Shown in pieces: positions 23,682 to 30,710 of a DNA stretch of 32,150 nt (the stretch's first letter is position 1; the number at the start of each line of letters is the position of its first letter). The position numbers and the translations under genes are program-made. This DNA is from Candidatus Acidiferrales bacterium (GTDB taxonomy: Bacteria > Acidobacteriota > Terriglobia > Acidiferrales > DATBWB01), in assembly GCA_036514995.1 (NCBI GenBank), contig DATBWB010000113.1, forward strand, positions 1 to 32,150, written 5' to 3'. The notes beneath the pieces were generated by a model. The model was not told where the DNA came from and ran no database searches. It saw only the letters and a list, made by a program, of their open reading frames with translations.

Positions 23682-24811
23682 CCTTTGCTTTGCAGCTCCG
23701 GAAGGATACCGAAGTTCGCCGCCGCGACGTTGTTCTTGCTCGTGTTTTTGACCAAGTACATCGCCTGGTCAGCCAGCCGCAGCAGCTCCATCCTTGTTTT
23801 GGCGTCCGTGGGGTAGGAGGCGATGCCCAAGCTGGCTGTAATCTTCAGATTGAGCCCCTCCTCCTTCAAAAAAACCATCTCGGAAATGAGGTGGTGCAGC
23901 CGGCGAGCCACCACGGCAGCGGCTTCCTTGCTGGTTTGGGGCAGCAGAACTACAAACTCGTCGCCACCATAGCGAAAGGCGTAGTCAATCAGGCGGCAGT
24001 GGTTTTTCAAGAGCTGGCCAATTTCTGCCAGCAGCCGGCTGCCGACGAGGTGGCTGTGTTGATCGTTTATCCCCTTGAAATTGTCAAGGTCAATGAAAAT
24101 GACGGAAAACTCTTGCCCGTGGCGGCTCGACCGATGGATCTCTTTGTCCATCACCACGTGAAGGTAGCGGACGTTGAAGAGGCTGGTGCAATCGTCGGTG
24201 ATGGTCAGCTCATGGATGCGCTCCATGTGGCGGGCGTTCTCGATGGCGATGGCAGCGTAATCGGCCAATGCCTGAAGCAGCGCCATCTCGCGCCGGCCAA
24301 AGCTGTCCCCGCTGATGCAGTTGACCAGCTCGATGACGCCCAGGATTCGCTGTTTGCTGCGGACCGGCACGCAGACGATGGATTCCGTCGTCGTCTGCGT
24401 CATCTTATCCACCTGCGAAAGGAAGCGCGCATCTTCGCGCACGTTGGGAACCACCACCGCCTCGCCCGTCTGCGCCACCCAGCCGGCAATGCCCTGCCCC
24501 AGCTTGAGTCGAACGTCTTTCAGTTTGGCAGCAGCGTCGCCGGTGGCAATCTCGAAGTAAAGCTCCTGCGCCCCCTCATCCAGCAGCAGCAGCGACCAGG
24601 TGTCGGGGTGAAGAAACTCATGGATCTTCTCCATGATCGTCTTCAGAACTTCGTCCAGCTTGAGGGTCGAGGTGAGCGCCTTGCCTACTTCGTGGAAGAC
24701 GGAAAGTTCCCCGGGCGCCAAGATATCGTGGACAGTAGGAGGAGCAGGGCGCTCTGGCCGCGGCGATCGGCGCCGTTCGGTCCGGTCGGCGTTCTGTGGC
24801 TCGTCCACCAT
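23678..24811 (-). CDS. GAF-GGDEF nucleotide cyclase, probably Hypr type (3',3'-cGAMP-making)
   Basis: 377 residues, no membrane segment, so cytoplasmic. A disordered basic start (1-30) is followed by a GAF sensor domain (about 50-195) and a GGDEF domain (about 200-365). The active-site motif GGDEF (282-286) is intact, and an RxxD inhibitory site (Arg273-Asp276) lies five residues before it. In PleD, Asn335 and Asp344 hold the guanine base; here Asn249 is kept, but the second position is Ser258 (segment NDQHSHLVGSRLL). An Asp-to-Ser change here marks the Hypr GGDEF enzymes described in Geobacter, which make cyclic AMP-GMP as well as the homodimers. ATG 24811 lies just after a TATAAT box. It precedes the BMC-H gene by 81 bases on the same strand. 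Product identity is inferred, not shown. Confidence 0.88.
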   Translation of the reverse strand: MVDEPQNADRTERRRSPRPERPAPPTVHDILAPGELSVFHEVGKALTSTLKLDEVLKTIMEKIHEFLHPDTWSLLLLDEGAQELYFEIATGDAAAKLKDVRLKLGQGIAGWVAQTGEAVVVPNVREDARFLSQVDKMTQTTTESIVCVPVRSKQRILGVIELVNCISGDSFGRREMALLQALADYAAIAIENARHMERIHELTITDDCTSLFNVRYLHVVMDKEIHRSSRHGQEFSVIFIDLDNFKGINDQHSHLVGSRLLAEIGQLLKNHCRLIDYAFRYGGDEFVVLLPQTSKEAAAVVARRLHHLISEMVFLKEEGLNLKITASLGIASYPTDAKTRMELLRLADQAMYLVKNTSKNNVAAANFGILPELQSKG

Positions 24812-24835
24812 TCAGCCCGAAATGCAGCGGCCGCT

Positions 24836-24864
24836 ATTATAGGCTGCGCTTCGAGACCACGCAA
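24836..24864 (-). promoter_or_regulatory. Promoter of the GGDEF gene
   Basis: On the minus strand a perfect TATAAT (24841-24836) stands 17 bases after TTGCGT (24864-24859, three of six). The start site would be near 24829, about 18 bases before the ATG. It diverges from the RodZ-like gene promoter, and the two together fill the 149-base gap. Confidence 0.5.
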
Positions 24865-24893
24865 CGCCCGCCGTTGCCCCCTCCCGAAACTGT

Positions 24894-24923
24894 TTGACAC
24901 CCGCTTGGGCCTGTACTTATGAT
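24894..24923 (+). promoter_or_regulatory. Sigma-70 promoter of the RodZ-like gene
   Basis: A perfect TTGACA (24894-24899), an 18-base spacer and TATGAT (24918-24923, five of six). The in-frame ATGs at 24919 and 24922 lie inside the -10 box, so they cannot be the start; transcription from about 24930 leads to ATG 24961 with its GGAG ribosome site. Confidence 0.7.
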
Positions 24924-24960
24924 GACCGCAACCGGTGCGAATCGAGGCTCGGAGCCTTGG

Positions 24961-25794
24961 ATGACCTCTTTTGGCGAAAATCTGCGGCGCGAGCGCGAAA
25001 TGCGCGGCGTGGCCCTCGAGGAGATTGCTGCCGCCACCAAGATCAGTGTGCGCTTTCTGGAATCGCTTGAAAAGGAAGCCTTCGATCGCCTGCCCGGCGG
25101 CATTTTTAACCGCGGATTTGTCCGCGCCTACGCTCGATATCTTGGCCTGGACGAAGACAAGTTCCTGGCCGACTATGGGCTCGTTCATCACGATGAGCAT
25201 GACGTCAAGCCCATCCTGGAAGCCGATGCCAGGAGCGCCCGCATCCAGCTCATTCTTTTTGCTGTGGCCTGCGTTCTGGTTATTGCCGGGATAGCCTGGG
25301 GCGGGCTCCATCTCGCCCGGCGATACGGACCGACTGTCCTGGGACGCCTCACCCGGTCAACCGATACCCAGGCAGTCATTCCTTCATCGGTGCCGGTTTC
25401 TTCCCAAGCCGGTTCCGCTCCCGGCTCGTCGGGTTTGCCTGCCTCCGCCGAAATCCGGCCGCCGGAGCAAGTTCAAGGCCTGCCCGGCGCTGCTCCTGCC
25501 CCTGCCGGGCAAACTTCTGCCGCTGCGCCGACGCTCACCGAACTCGATTTGCAAATTGATGTGCTCGGAGAAACGCGAGTTACGGTCACCGCTGACGGCG
25601 TGCGGCAGATTGACCGGCTGCTTCGCCCGCCGGACTCGCGCCGCGTGAAGGCCAAAGACATTATCGAACTTAAGTCCTCCGATGCCAGTGCGGTTGTCCT
25701 CACCTTGAACGGGGAAACCCTTCCCCCGCTTGGCCGCCCGGGAGAGTCGCGCAGCTTGACGCTGACGCAAAAGGATCTGAAAGGCAACCCGTAG
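24961..25794 (+). CDS. RodZ-like membrane-anchored helix-turn-helix protein
   Basis: 277 residues. The cytoplasmic helix-turn-helix (about 3-70) carries the RodZ-type signature FGENLRREREMRGVALEEIAAATKIS..FLESLE, then FDRLPGGIFNRGFVRAYARYLGLD. A single membrane helix lies at about 95-117 (ILFAVACVLVIAGIAWGG). After a Pro/Ser/Ala-rich linker (about 135-190) comes an outer domain (about 195-275) like RodZ DUF4115, with LQIDVLGETRVTVTADG and the ending SLTLTQKDL. RodZ links MreB filaments to the cell-wall elongation machinery and helps set rod shape. No mreB gene is in the window. The start is ATG 24961 with GGAG 6 bases upstream. It is 6 bases before the next gene, so they are probably co-transcribed. 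Confidence 0.85.
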   Translation: MTSFGENLRREREMRGVALEEIAAATKISVRFLESLEKEAFDRLPGGIFNRGFVRAYARYLGLDEDKFLADYGLVHHDEHDVKPILEADARSARIQLILFAVACVLVIAGIAWGGLHLARRYGPTVLGRLTRSTDTQAVIPSSVPVSSQAGSAPGSSGLPASAEIRPPEQVQGLPGAAPAPAGQTSAAAPTLTELDLQIDVLGETRVTVTADGVRQIDRLLRPPDSRRVKAKDIIELKSSDASAVVLTLNGETLPPLGRPGESRSLTLTQKDLKGNP

Positions 25795-25800
25795 TCGGCC

Positions 25801-26754
25801 ATGGCGGAACGAAAAATCCTGGAAAATATTCGAGCTGGGTCTGCACCCGAGGTGATTCGCCAAAAGGCGGTGCAGGGTGAACTGCCCGTCTCCCCTCAGG
25901 AGCAGGTTGAGATCCTGGCCGTTCTTGCTTGCGACTCCGACCGGGAACTGGCCAGGGCCGCGCGCCAAGCGCTTGGGCGGCTAACCGCGAAGCAACTTCT
26001 CCGAGCTTGCTCCGAACGCGATGCTGCTCCTGAGCTGCTTCGATACGCTGCCGGCAAAGATCCTCTCGAACAGCCCCTGCTGGAAGCCCTCCTAAGCCAT
26101 TCCCATTGCCCCGCGGATGTGTTGATCAAAGTGGCAGGGCATCTTCCCCTCGCACTCGTCGGCTTGGTCCTTGACGATCTGGAACTTATCAGCCGGACCC
26201 CGGCGATCCTTGAAGCTTTGGCGAAGAACCGAAAGCTAACCGGCGAACAGCGGGCGCGGGTGGTCGAACTGCGCGCCGAGTTCAGCCGCGAGCCGGCGCC
26301 GGTTGCCGCTACGGAAGAAGAGGTTGATGATGCAGAGAAAGAAAGTCTGATGCTCCGCATCTCGCGGATGAAGGTCGGCGAACGTGTTCACACCGCTTTG
26401 CTGGGCACGCGCGAAGAAAGGCTGATCCTCGTCCGCGATGCCAGCAAGGTGGTGCAGCGCGCGGTCCTGCAATCGCCCAGAATGACCGAGAGCGATGTGG
26501 AAGCGATTGCGACGATGAGAAACGTAAGTGAGGAAGTCCTGCGGAGCATTGCCTCCGACCGAAAATTTCGGAAAAACTATACCATCATCCGCAACCTCGT
26601 GAACAACCCCAAGACGCCCATCGACCTGACCCTCCGCTTGCTCAACCTCATGACCATTCAGGATATCCGTCTGCTGAGCGTCAACCGGAATATCCCGGAA
26701 ACCGTCCGCAACGCTGCTGTCAAGATTCGCCAGCAACGAACCGCATCAATGTAA
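25801..26754 (+). CDS. Uncharacterised helical-repeat (HEAT-like) protein downstream of the RodZ-like gene
   Basis: 317 residues, soluble, no signal peptide or membrane segment. I do not recognise a named family with a known role. The protein reads as a run of short amphipathic helices: an N-terminal part (1-165) with HEAT-like turns (VLACDSDRELARAARQALGRL, 41-61), an acidic linker (170-182) and a C-terminal part (185-312). The latter has ISRMKVGERVHTALLGTREERLILVRD, AVLQSPRMTESDVEAIATMRNVSEEVLRSIASDR and NLVNNPKTPIDLTLRLL, in which segments of the type N-P/R-x-T-x-x-D repeat. This C-terminal portion resembles conserved hypothetical proteins I recall from Deltaproteobacteria and Acidobacteria. 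The gene starts 6 bases after the RodZ-like stop, so a scaffold role with it is a guess. Its end overlaps the convergent deaminase by 9 bases. Confidence 0.75.
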   Translation: MAERKILENIRAGSAPEVIRQKAVQGELPVSPQEQVEILAVLACDSDRELARAARQALGRLTAKQLLRACSERDAAPELLRYAAGKDPLEQPLLEALLSHSHCPADVLIKVAGHLPLALVGLVLDDLELISRTPAILEALAKNRKLTGEQRARVVELRAEFSREPAPVAATEEEVDDAEKESLMLRISRMKVGERVHTALLGTREERLILVRDASKVVQRAVLQSPRMTESDVEAIATMRNVSEEVLRSIASDRKFRKNYTIIRNLVNNPKTPIDLTLRLLNLMTIQDIRLLSVNRNIPETVRNAAVKIRQQRTASM

Positions 26755-28143
26755 TCCAAGCGAGGCTCGCACCTTGTCCGCGTATTGACGCGCCTGGCGG
26801 AGCACCTTCTGTTCGTCAAGAGTGAGAATTTTTCGGTTCCGCATCACCCAGCGACCATCCACCATCACCGATTCCACATCGCTTGCCTTGAGCGCATAGA
26901 CGATTTGCGATTCGACGTTGTAAAGCGGCACCGCATGGGCGGTGTCCAAAGCAACCACTATGAGATCTGCCTTCTTGCCTGCTTCGAGCGAACCGATCTC
27001 TTTGCCCATGCCCAGGGCTCGAGCGCCCAGGATGGTGGCCATTTCGAGGGCCTGTCGCGCCGGCAATGCGCGCGGATCGCCAAGATGCAACTTGTGCAGC
27101 TTTGCCGCCAGGTCCATTTCCTCGAACATATTGAGGTCATTGTTGCTCGCTGCGCCGTCGGTCCCGAGCCCGACCACCACACCGGCTTTGAGCATTTCCA
27201 CCACCGGTGCCACGCCGCTTCCCAGCTTCATGTTGCTGGAAGGATTGTGCGCAATGGCTGCCCCGTGTTTCTGAAGCAGGGCAATGTCCTTCGCGTCCAC
27301 CCAGACGCCGTGCGCGGCCAGCACGTCCGGACCGAGTACACCCAGTTTTTCAAGGTAGGCTACCGGGGAAAGTCCGTGCTCGCGCCGCGAGTCCTCGACT
27401 TCTTTCTTGGTTTCGGACAGGTGAATGAGGATCGGCGCGTGATGATCGCGGGCCAGCTTGGCCGATGCCTGGAGCGTGGCCGCTGGCAAGAGATAAATGG
27501 AATGCGGAGCGACCGCCGGCACCACCAGGGGATGTCCCTGCCACCGCTTCAGAAAAGTCTCTGTAAAACGCAGTGTCTCTTCGGGCGTTTTGAAATCGGG
27601 CGCCGGAATATGGATGATCGTCTCACCCAGAACGCCGCGAATACCGGCTTCGGCTGCCGCTTTGGCCACCTGGTCTTCGAAGTAGTACATGTCGGCAAAC
27701 GTCGTGGTGCCGCCGCGAATCATTTCCAAGCAAGCGAGCTTCGAGCCCCACTCGACAAAATCCGCAGTCGTAAAGCGCGACTCGGCCGGGAAAATATACT
27801 TCTCGAGCCACTCTTGCAACGCCAGGTCATCGGCGAGGCCGCGATAAAGCGTCATCGCCGCATGGGTGTGGGTGTTGACCAGGCCGGGCATCACCAGCTT
27901 TCCCGTCAAATTCACCCTTTTGCCGCTGTATTTCCGCTCGAGGTCCGCGCGCGGTCCGACCGCCAGGATTCTTCCCCGGCGAATGGCAATGGCGCCGTTT
28001 TCCAGGACGTGATGGTCCGGATCGACGGTAACAATTCTTGCGCCCACCAGCAGCCAGTCCGCCCCTTCCGCCGGCCCCGCGCCAACCTGCACAGCGCTTA
28101 CTGCGACAATCAGCAACAGGAATATCGTGAGGCTATATCTCAT
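26746..28143 (-). CDS. Exported amidohydrolase of the MTA/SAH/adenosine deaminase family
   Basis: 465 residues. A signal peptide is likely (hydrophobic 6-22, small residues to about Ala28), so the enzyme should work in the periplasm, unusual for this family. The metal-dependent hydrolase signatures are PGLVNTHTHAAM (86-97; His92 and His94), APHSIY (His214), HLSET (His241, Glu244), AAHGVW (His278) and GTDGAASNN (Asp329). The last three groups fit the MtaD/SsnA/TrzN-like group that deaminates 5'-methylthioadenosine, S-adenosylhomocysteine, adenosine or guanine analogues. Downstream of cdd, pnp and nupC, it could convert adenosine to inosine outside the inner membrane before uptake. Its start ATG 28143 has a GAGGTG site 5 bases before. 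Substrate is not proven; a chlorohydrolase or guanine deaminase role remains possible. Confidence 0.85.
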   Translation of the reverse strand: MRYSLTIFLLLIVAVSAVQVGAGPAEGADWLLVGARIVTVDPDHHVLENGAIAIRRGRILAVGPRADLERKYSGKRVNLTGKLVMPGLVNTHTHAAMTLYRGLADDLALQEWLEKYIFPAESRFTTADFVEWGSKLACLEMIRGGTTTFADMYYFEDQVAKAAAEAGIRGVLGETIIHIPAPDFKTPEETLRFTETFLKRWQGHPLVVPAVAPHSIYLLPAATLQASAKLARDHHAPILIHLSETKKEVEDSRREHGLSPVAYLEKLGVLGPDVLAAHGVWVDAKDIALLQKHGAAIAHNPSSNMKLGSGVAPVVEMLKAGVVVGLGTDGAASNNDLNMFEEMDLAAKLHKLHLGDPRALPARQALEMATILGARALGMGKEIGSLEAGKKADLIVVALDTAHAVPLYNVESQIVYALKASDVESVMVDGRWVMRNRKILTLDEQKVLRQARQYADKVRASLGLH

Positions 28144-28178
28144 CGAGGCACCTCAACCGAACGAAGGTCAGCGGAAGA

Positions 28179-28571
28179 CTACAGGAAGCGATGGTCGAAA
28201 GGCTTGGGAAAAAGTTTGCGGGTGCGGTAGCTTTTCGTCCTTCCCTTCAAATTCGCGAGTATGATTTCAATGTCCCCGCAAAATTCCCAAATGATTTGTC
28301 GGCATGCCCCACAAGGCGGCGTCAGTTTTTCCGTATCGGTAGCGACGGCGATGCGGGTGAACTTTTTGTGGCCTTCCGAAACCGCTTTGAAGATCGCCAC
28401 CCGCTCGGCGCAGACGGTAAGGCCGTAGGTCGAGTTCTCAATATTGCACCCCGTGAAGATTTGGCCGTCGGCTGTCTCCACCGCCGCGCCCACCTTGAAA
28501 TGGGAATAGGGTTCGTGGGCTCGAAGCCGGGCCCTTTCGGCAGCGGCAATGAGTTTTTCTTTCTGCGTCAC
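28179..28571 (-). CDS. cdd: Cytidine deaminase
   Basis: 130 residues, the size of the tetrameric (Bacillus-like) enzyme. It converts cytidine and deoxycytidine to uridine and deoxyuridine. Zinc ligands are Cys54 in TVCAE with the proton-shuttling Glu56, and Cys87 and Cys90 in PPCGACRQ. The substrate loop is FKVGAAVETADGQIFTGCNIENSTYGL (25-51), with the family's GCN-x-ENxxY. It starts with GTG 28571, overlapping the pnp stop by 4 bases (GTGA), hence translationally coupled. The C-terminal tail (about 112-130, KSYRTRKLFPKPF) is the usual LLP-x-F ending. It supplies uridine/deoxyuridine to the pyrimidine-nucleoside phosphorylase encoded three genes upstream. Confidence 0.94.
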   Translation of the reverse strand: MTQKEKLIAAAERARLRAHEPYSHFKVGAAVETADGQIFTGCNIENSTYGLTVCAERVAIFKAVSEGHKKFTRIAVATDTEKLTPPCGACRQIIWEFCGDIEIILANLKGRTKSYRTRKLFPKPFDHRFL

Positions 28572-29434
28572 GCCGGCTCCGCCGCCATGCGGGAAATCAC
28601 TGCTTTGAGCAAGGCCACAAACTGGTCCCGAACCTTGGCGCCCGCTTCCAGCACCTCTTCGTGATGGATGGGCTTGTCGAGAATTCCCGCCGCCATATTC
28701 GTCACGCAGGAGATCCCGAGAACCTCGATTCCCATGTGGCTTCCGACAATCACCTCGGGCACGGTGGACATCCCGACCATGTCCGCCCCGATCTTTTCCA
28801 GGTACCGAATCTCCGCCGGTGTCTCATAGCTTGGCCCGCTCAGGCAGGCATAAACCCCCTCGCTCAATCCGATGCCGAGCCGCTGCGCCTCCTCCCTTGC
28901 CATTTTGCGGAAGCGCTTCGAGTAGGCGCGGGTCATGTCTGGGAAGCGCGGGCCGAACTTTTCCTCGTTGGGACCGAGCAGCGGGTTCGAGCCCTGCAGA
29001 TTGATGTGGTCGCGGATCAGCACGAGCCCGCACTCGCTGAACTGCCGGTTGATCCCCCCGGCGGCATTCGTGAGGATCACCGAGCGGATTCCCATCCGGC
29101 CAAACACGCGCACGGGCAACGTAACTTCCTGGAGCGAATACCCTTCGTAGAAGTGAGCGCGGCCGCTCATCACCGCCACCGGAATTTCTCCCACTTTTCC
29201 GATCACCAGCTCGCCGGCGTGGCCAACGGCGGTGGAACACGGGAAGCCCGGAATCTTTTGATAGGGTATCCGTCTCGCCTGCGTCAGTTCGTCGGCAAAC
29301 GCGCCCAGGCCCGAGCCGAGCACAAGCCCGATCTTCGGACGCAGCCGCGTTCTCTTGAGGACGTACCTCGCCCCCTTTTCTGCGCGCTGATATGCAAGAC
29401 TGGGCCTCGCCCCGGACGCCATGGCGCGCATCAT
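28568..29434 (-). CDS. Purine-nucleoside phosphorylase, trimeric 6-oxopurine-specific type
   Basis: 288 residues, full length. Cleaves inosine, guanosine and their deoxy forms with phosphate to base plus (deoxy)ribose-1-phosphate. Phosphate and sugar sites: GLVLGSGLGAFAD (36-48), MSGRAHFYEGYS (89-100), LTNAAGGIN (121-129), CLSGPSYETPAEIR (197-210) and MVGMSTVPEVIV (219-230). In SCVTNMAAG (242-250) the base-contact residue is Asn246, which fits 6-oxopurine nucleosides; methylthioadenosine phosphorylases carry Asp in this place. The start is ATG 29434, whose ATGA overlaps the nupC stop; ATG 29431 and 29422 are also possible. An open frame reaching to 29593 lies in nupC and is not real. It pairs with a deaminase that would make inosine. 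Confidence 0.93.
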   Translation of the reverse strand: MMRAMASGARPSLAYQRAEKGARYVLKRTRLRPKIGLVLGSGLGAFADELTQARRIPYQKIPGFPCSTAVGHAGELVIGKVGEIPVAVMSGRAHFYEGYSLQEVTLPVRVFGRMGIRSVILTNAAGGINRQFSECGLVLIRDHINLQGSNPLLGPNEEKFGPRFPDMTRAYSKRFRKMAREEAQRLGIGLSEGVYACLSGPSYETPAEIRYLEKIGADMVGMSTVPEVIVGSHMGIEVLGISCVTNMAAGILDKPIHHEEVLEAGAKVRDQFVALLKAVISRMAAEPA

Positions 29435-30663
29435 AGCAGAATTCCGGCAATCGAGGCGGACATCAGGTTGGCCATCGTGCCGGCCAGCATGGCCCGCAAA
29501 CCGAGCCGGGCGAGATCGTTCTTTCGGTCGGGAGCAAGCGCGCCGATGCCGCCGATTTGAATGCCGATGGAACCGAAATTGGCGAAGCCGCAAAGGGCAA
29601 AGGTGGCGATGGTGAAGGAGCGCGGGTCTAGCGCCGCCTTGAGCGGCCCGAGTTGCGAATAGGCGATCAGTTCATTCAAAACCATGCGCGTCCCGAGCAG
29701 GTTGCCGATCGTCGCGCAGTCGCGCCACGGCACGCCGATCAGCCACGCCACCGGAGCAAAAACCCAGCCGAAGATCATCTCCAGGCTGCTCGGAAAAGAG
29801 CCGAAGCCATAGCGCCCAAAAAAATTGTGCAACCCGCCCAGGACTCCGTTCGCCAGCGCAATCAACGCCAGAAAGGAGATGAGCATCGCCGCCACATTGA
29901 TGGCCAGGTGCATGCCGTCGCCGGTGCCGCGCGCGACGGCTCCGAGGAAATTCACATCCGTCTTGCCGACCTCCAGTTCCACTTTGCCGGCCGTCTTCGG
30001 GTGCTCGGTTTCGGGCACAAACATTTTGGCCATCAAGATCGTCCCCGGAGCGGTCATGATAACCGCCGTGAGCAGGTGTTTGGCCTCGATGCCGAAGAGA
30101 ATATAGGCCGCCATAATTCCTCCGGAGACGTGCGCCATCCCGGATGTCATGATCGTCATCAGCTCGGAGCGGGTTGTCTCCGGAAGATAGGGCCGGATCG
30201 TCAGTGGAGCTTCTGTCTGCCCCATAAAGATGCTCGCCGCCACGTTCAGCGATTCTGCGCCGCTCGCCCCCATCACGGCCGTCATCACCCGGGCGAAGGC
30301 GCGGATAATCACCTGCATGACCCCGAAGTAATAGAGCACCGCAAAAAGCGCGGCCACAAAGATGATCGTGGGCAGGACTTGAAAAGCAAAATAAAAACCG
30401 AGCGAGGAACCTTTCTCGCCGAGGAGGCCGAAAACAAATTTCGACCCGGCGAAGGAATAACTCAGGAGCTGATTCACCGCATCGCCGGCTACCCGAAATA
30501 TGCTCCGGCCGACCTGGGTCTTGAGCACGAAAAGCGCAAAAGCAAACTGCAAGCCCAGCCCCCAGAGTACCGTCTTCAAGCGGATGGCGCGGCGATTCGT
30601 CGAAAAAACGTAAGCAATCGCCAGCATGGCCAATATTCCGAGCAGACCGGAAAGCCGCCACAT
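29431..30663 (-). CDS. NupC-type concentrative nucleoside transporter (CNT)
   Basis: 410 residues with about ten hydrophobic segments; an inner-membrane symporter that takes up nucleosides with H+ or Na+. Family signatures: ESLNVAASIFMGQTEAPLTIRPYL (137-160, including GQTEAP 148-153), and near the C-terminus the CGFANFGSIGIQIGGIGALAPDRKNDLARLGLRAM segment. It starts at ATG 30663 after a strong GGAGGAGAT ribosome site, itself right behind a GC hairpin (30678-30696). The stop overlaps the pnp start. Between pyrimidine and purine phosphorylases, it clearly feeds nucleoside degradation. Cation and substrate preference cannot be read from sequence by eye. Confidence 0.92.
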   Translation of the reverse strand: MWRLSGLLGILAMLAIAYVFSTNRRAIRLKTVLWGLGLQFAFALFVLKTQVGRSIFRVAGDAVNQLLSYSFAGSKFVFGLLGEKGSSLGFYFAFQVLPTIIFVAALFAVLYYFGVMQVIIRAFARVMTAVMGASGAESLNVAASIFMGQTEAPLTIRPYLPETTRSELMTIMTSGMAHVSGGIMAAYILFGIEAKHLLTAVIMTAPGTILMAKMFVPETEHPKTAGKVELEVGKTDVNFLGAVARGTGDGMHLAINVAAMLISFLALIALANGVLGGLHNFFGRYGFGSFPSSLEMIFGWVFAPVAWLIGVPWRDCATIGNLLGTRMVLNELIAYSQLGPLKAALDPRSFTIATFALCGFANFGSIGIQIGGIGALAPDRKNDLARLGLRAMLAGTMANLMSASIAGILL

Positions 30664-30677
30664 ATCATCTCCTCCCG

Positions 30678-30696
30678 GCCCCGCCCACGGCGGGGC
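30678..30696. repeat. GC hairpin just before the nupC ribosome site
   Basis: GCCCCGCC (30678-30685) and GGCGGGGC (30689-30696) form a perfect 8-base stem with a 3-base loop in the 47-base gap between the pyrimidine-nucleoside phosphorylase stop and nupC. On the minus strand it is followed immediately by the GGAGG ribosome site, not by T residues, so it may tune message stability or translation. The adjacent AGGCGTAGC recalls the GTAGC edges of the other REP-like units. Confidence 0.5.
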
Positions 30697-30710
30697 AGGC
30701 GTAGCGATTT

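Noticed and set aside
23690-24922. 410-codon plus-strand open frame opposite the GAF-GGDEF gene
   Set aside because: The minus-strand frame carries GAF and GGDEF motifs and a promoter; the plus frame has no recognisable domain and runs through the divergent promoter region.
26785-28230. 481-codon open frame on the plus strand opposite the exported deaminase
   Set aside because: It is antisense to a gene with full catalytic motifs, is rich in His/Arg/Gln as expected for a shadow frame in GC-rich DNA, and resembles no known family.
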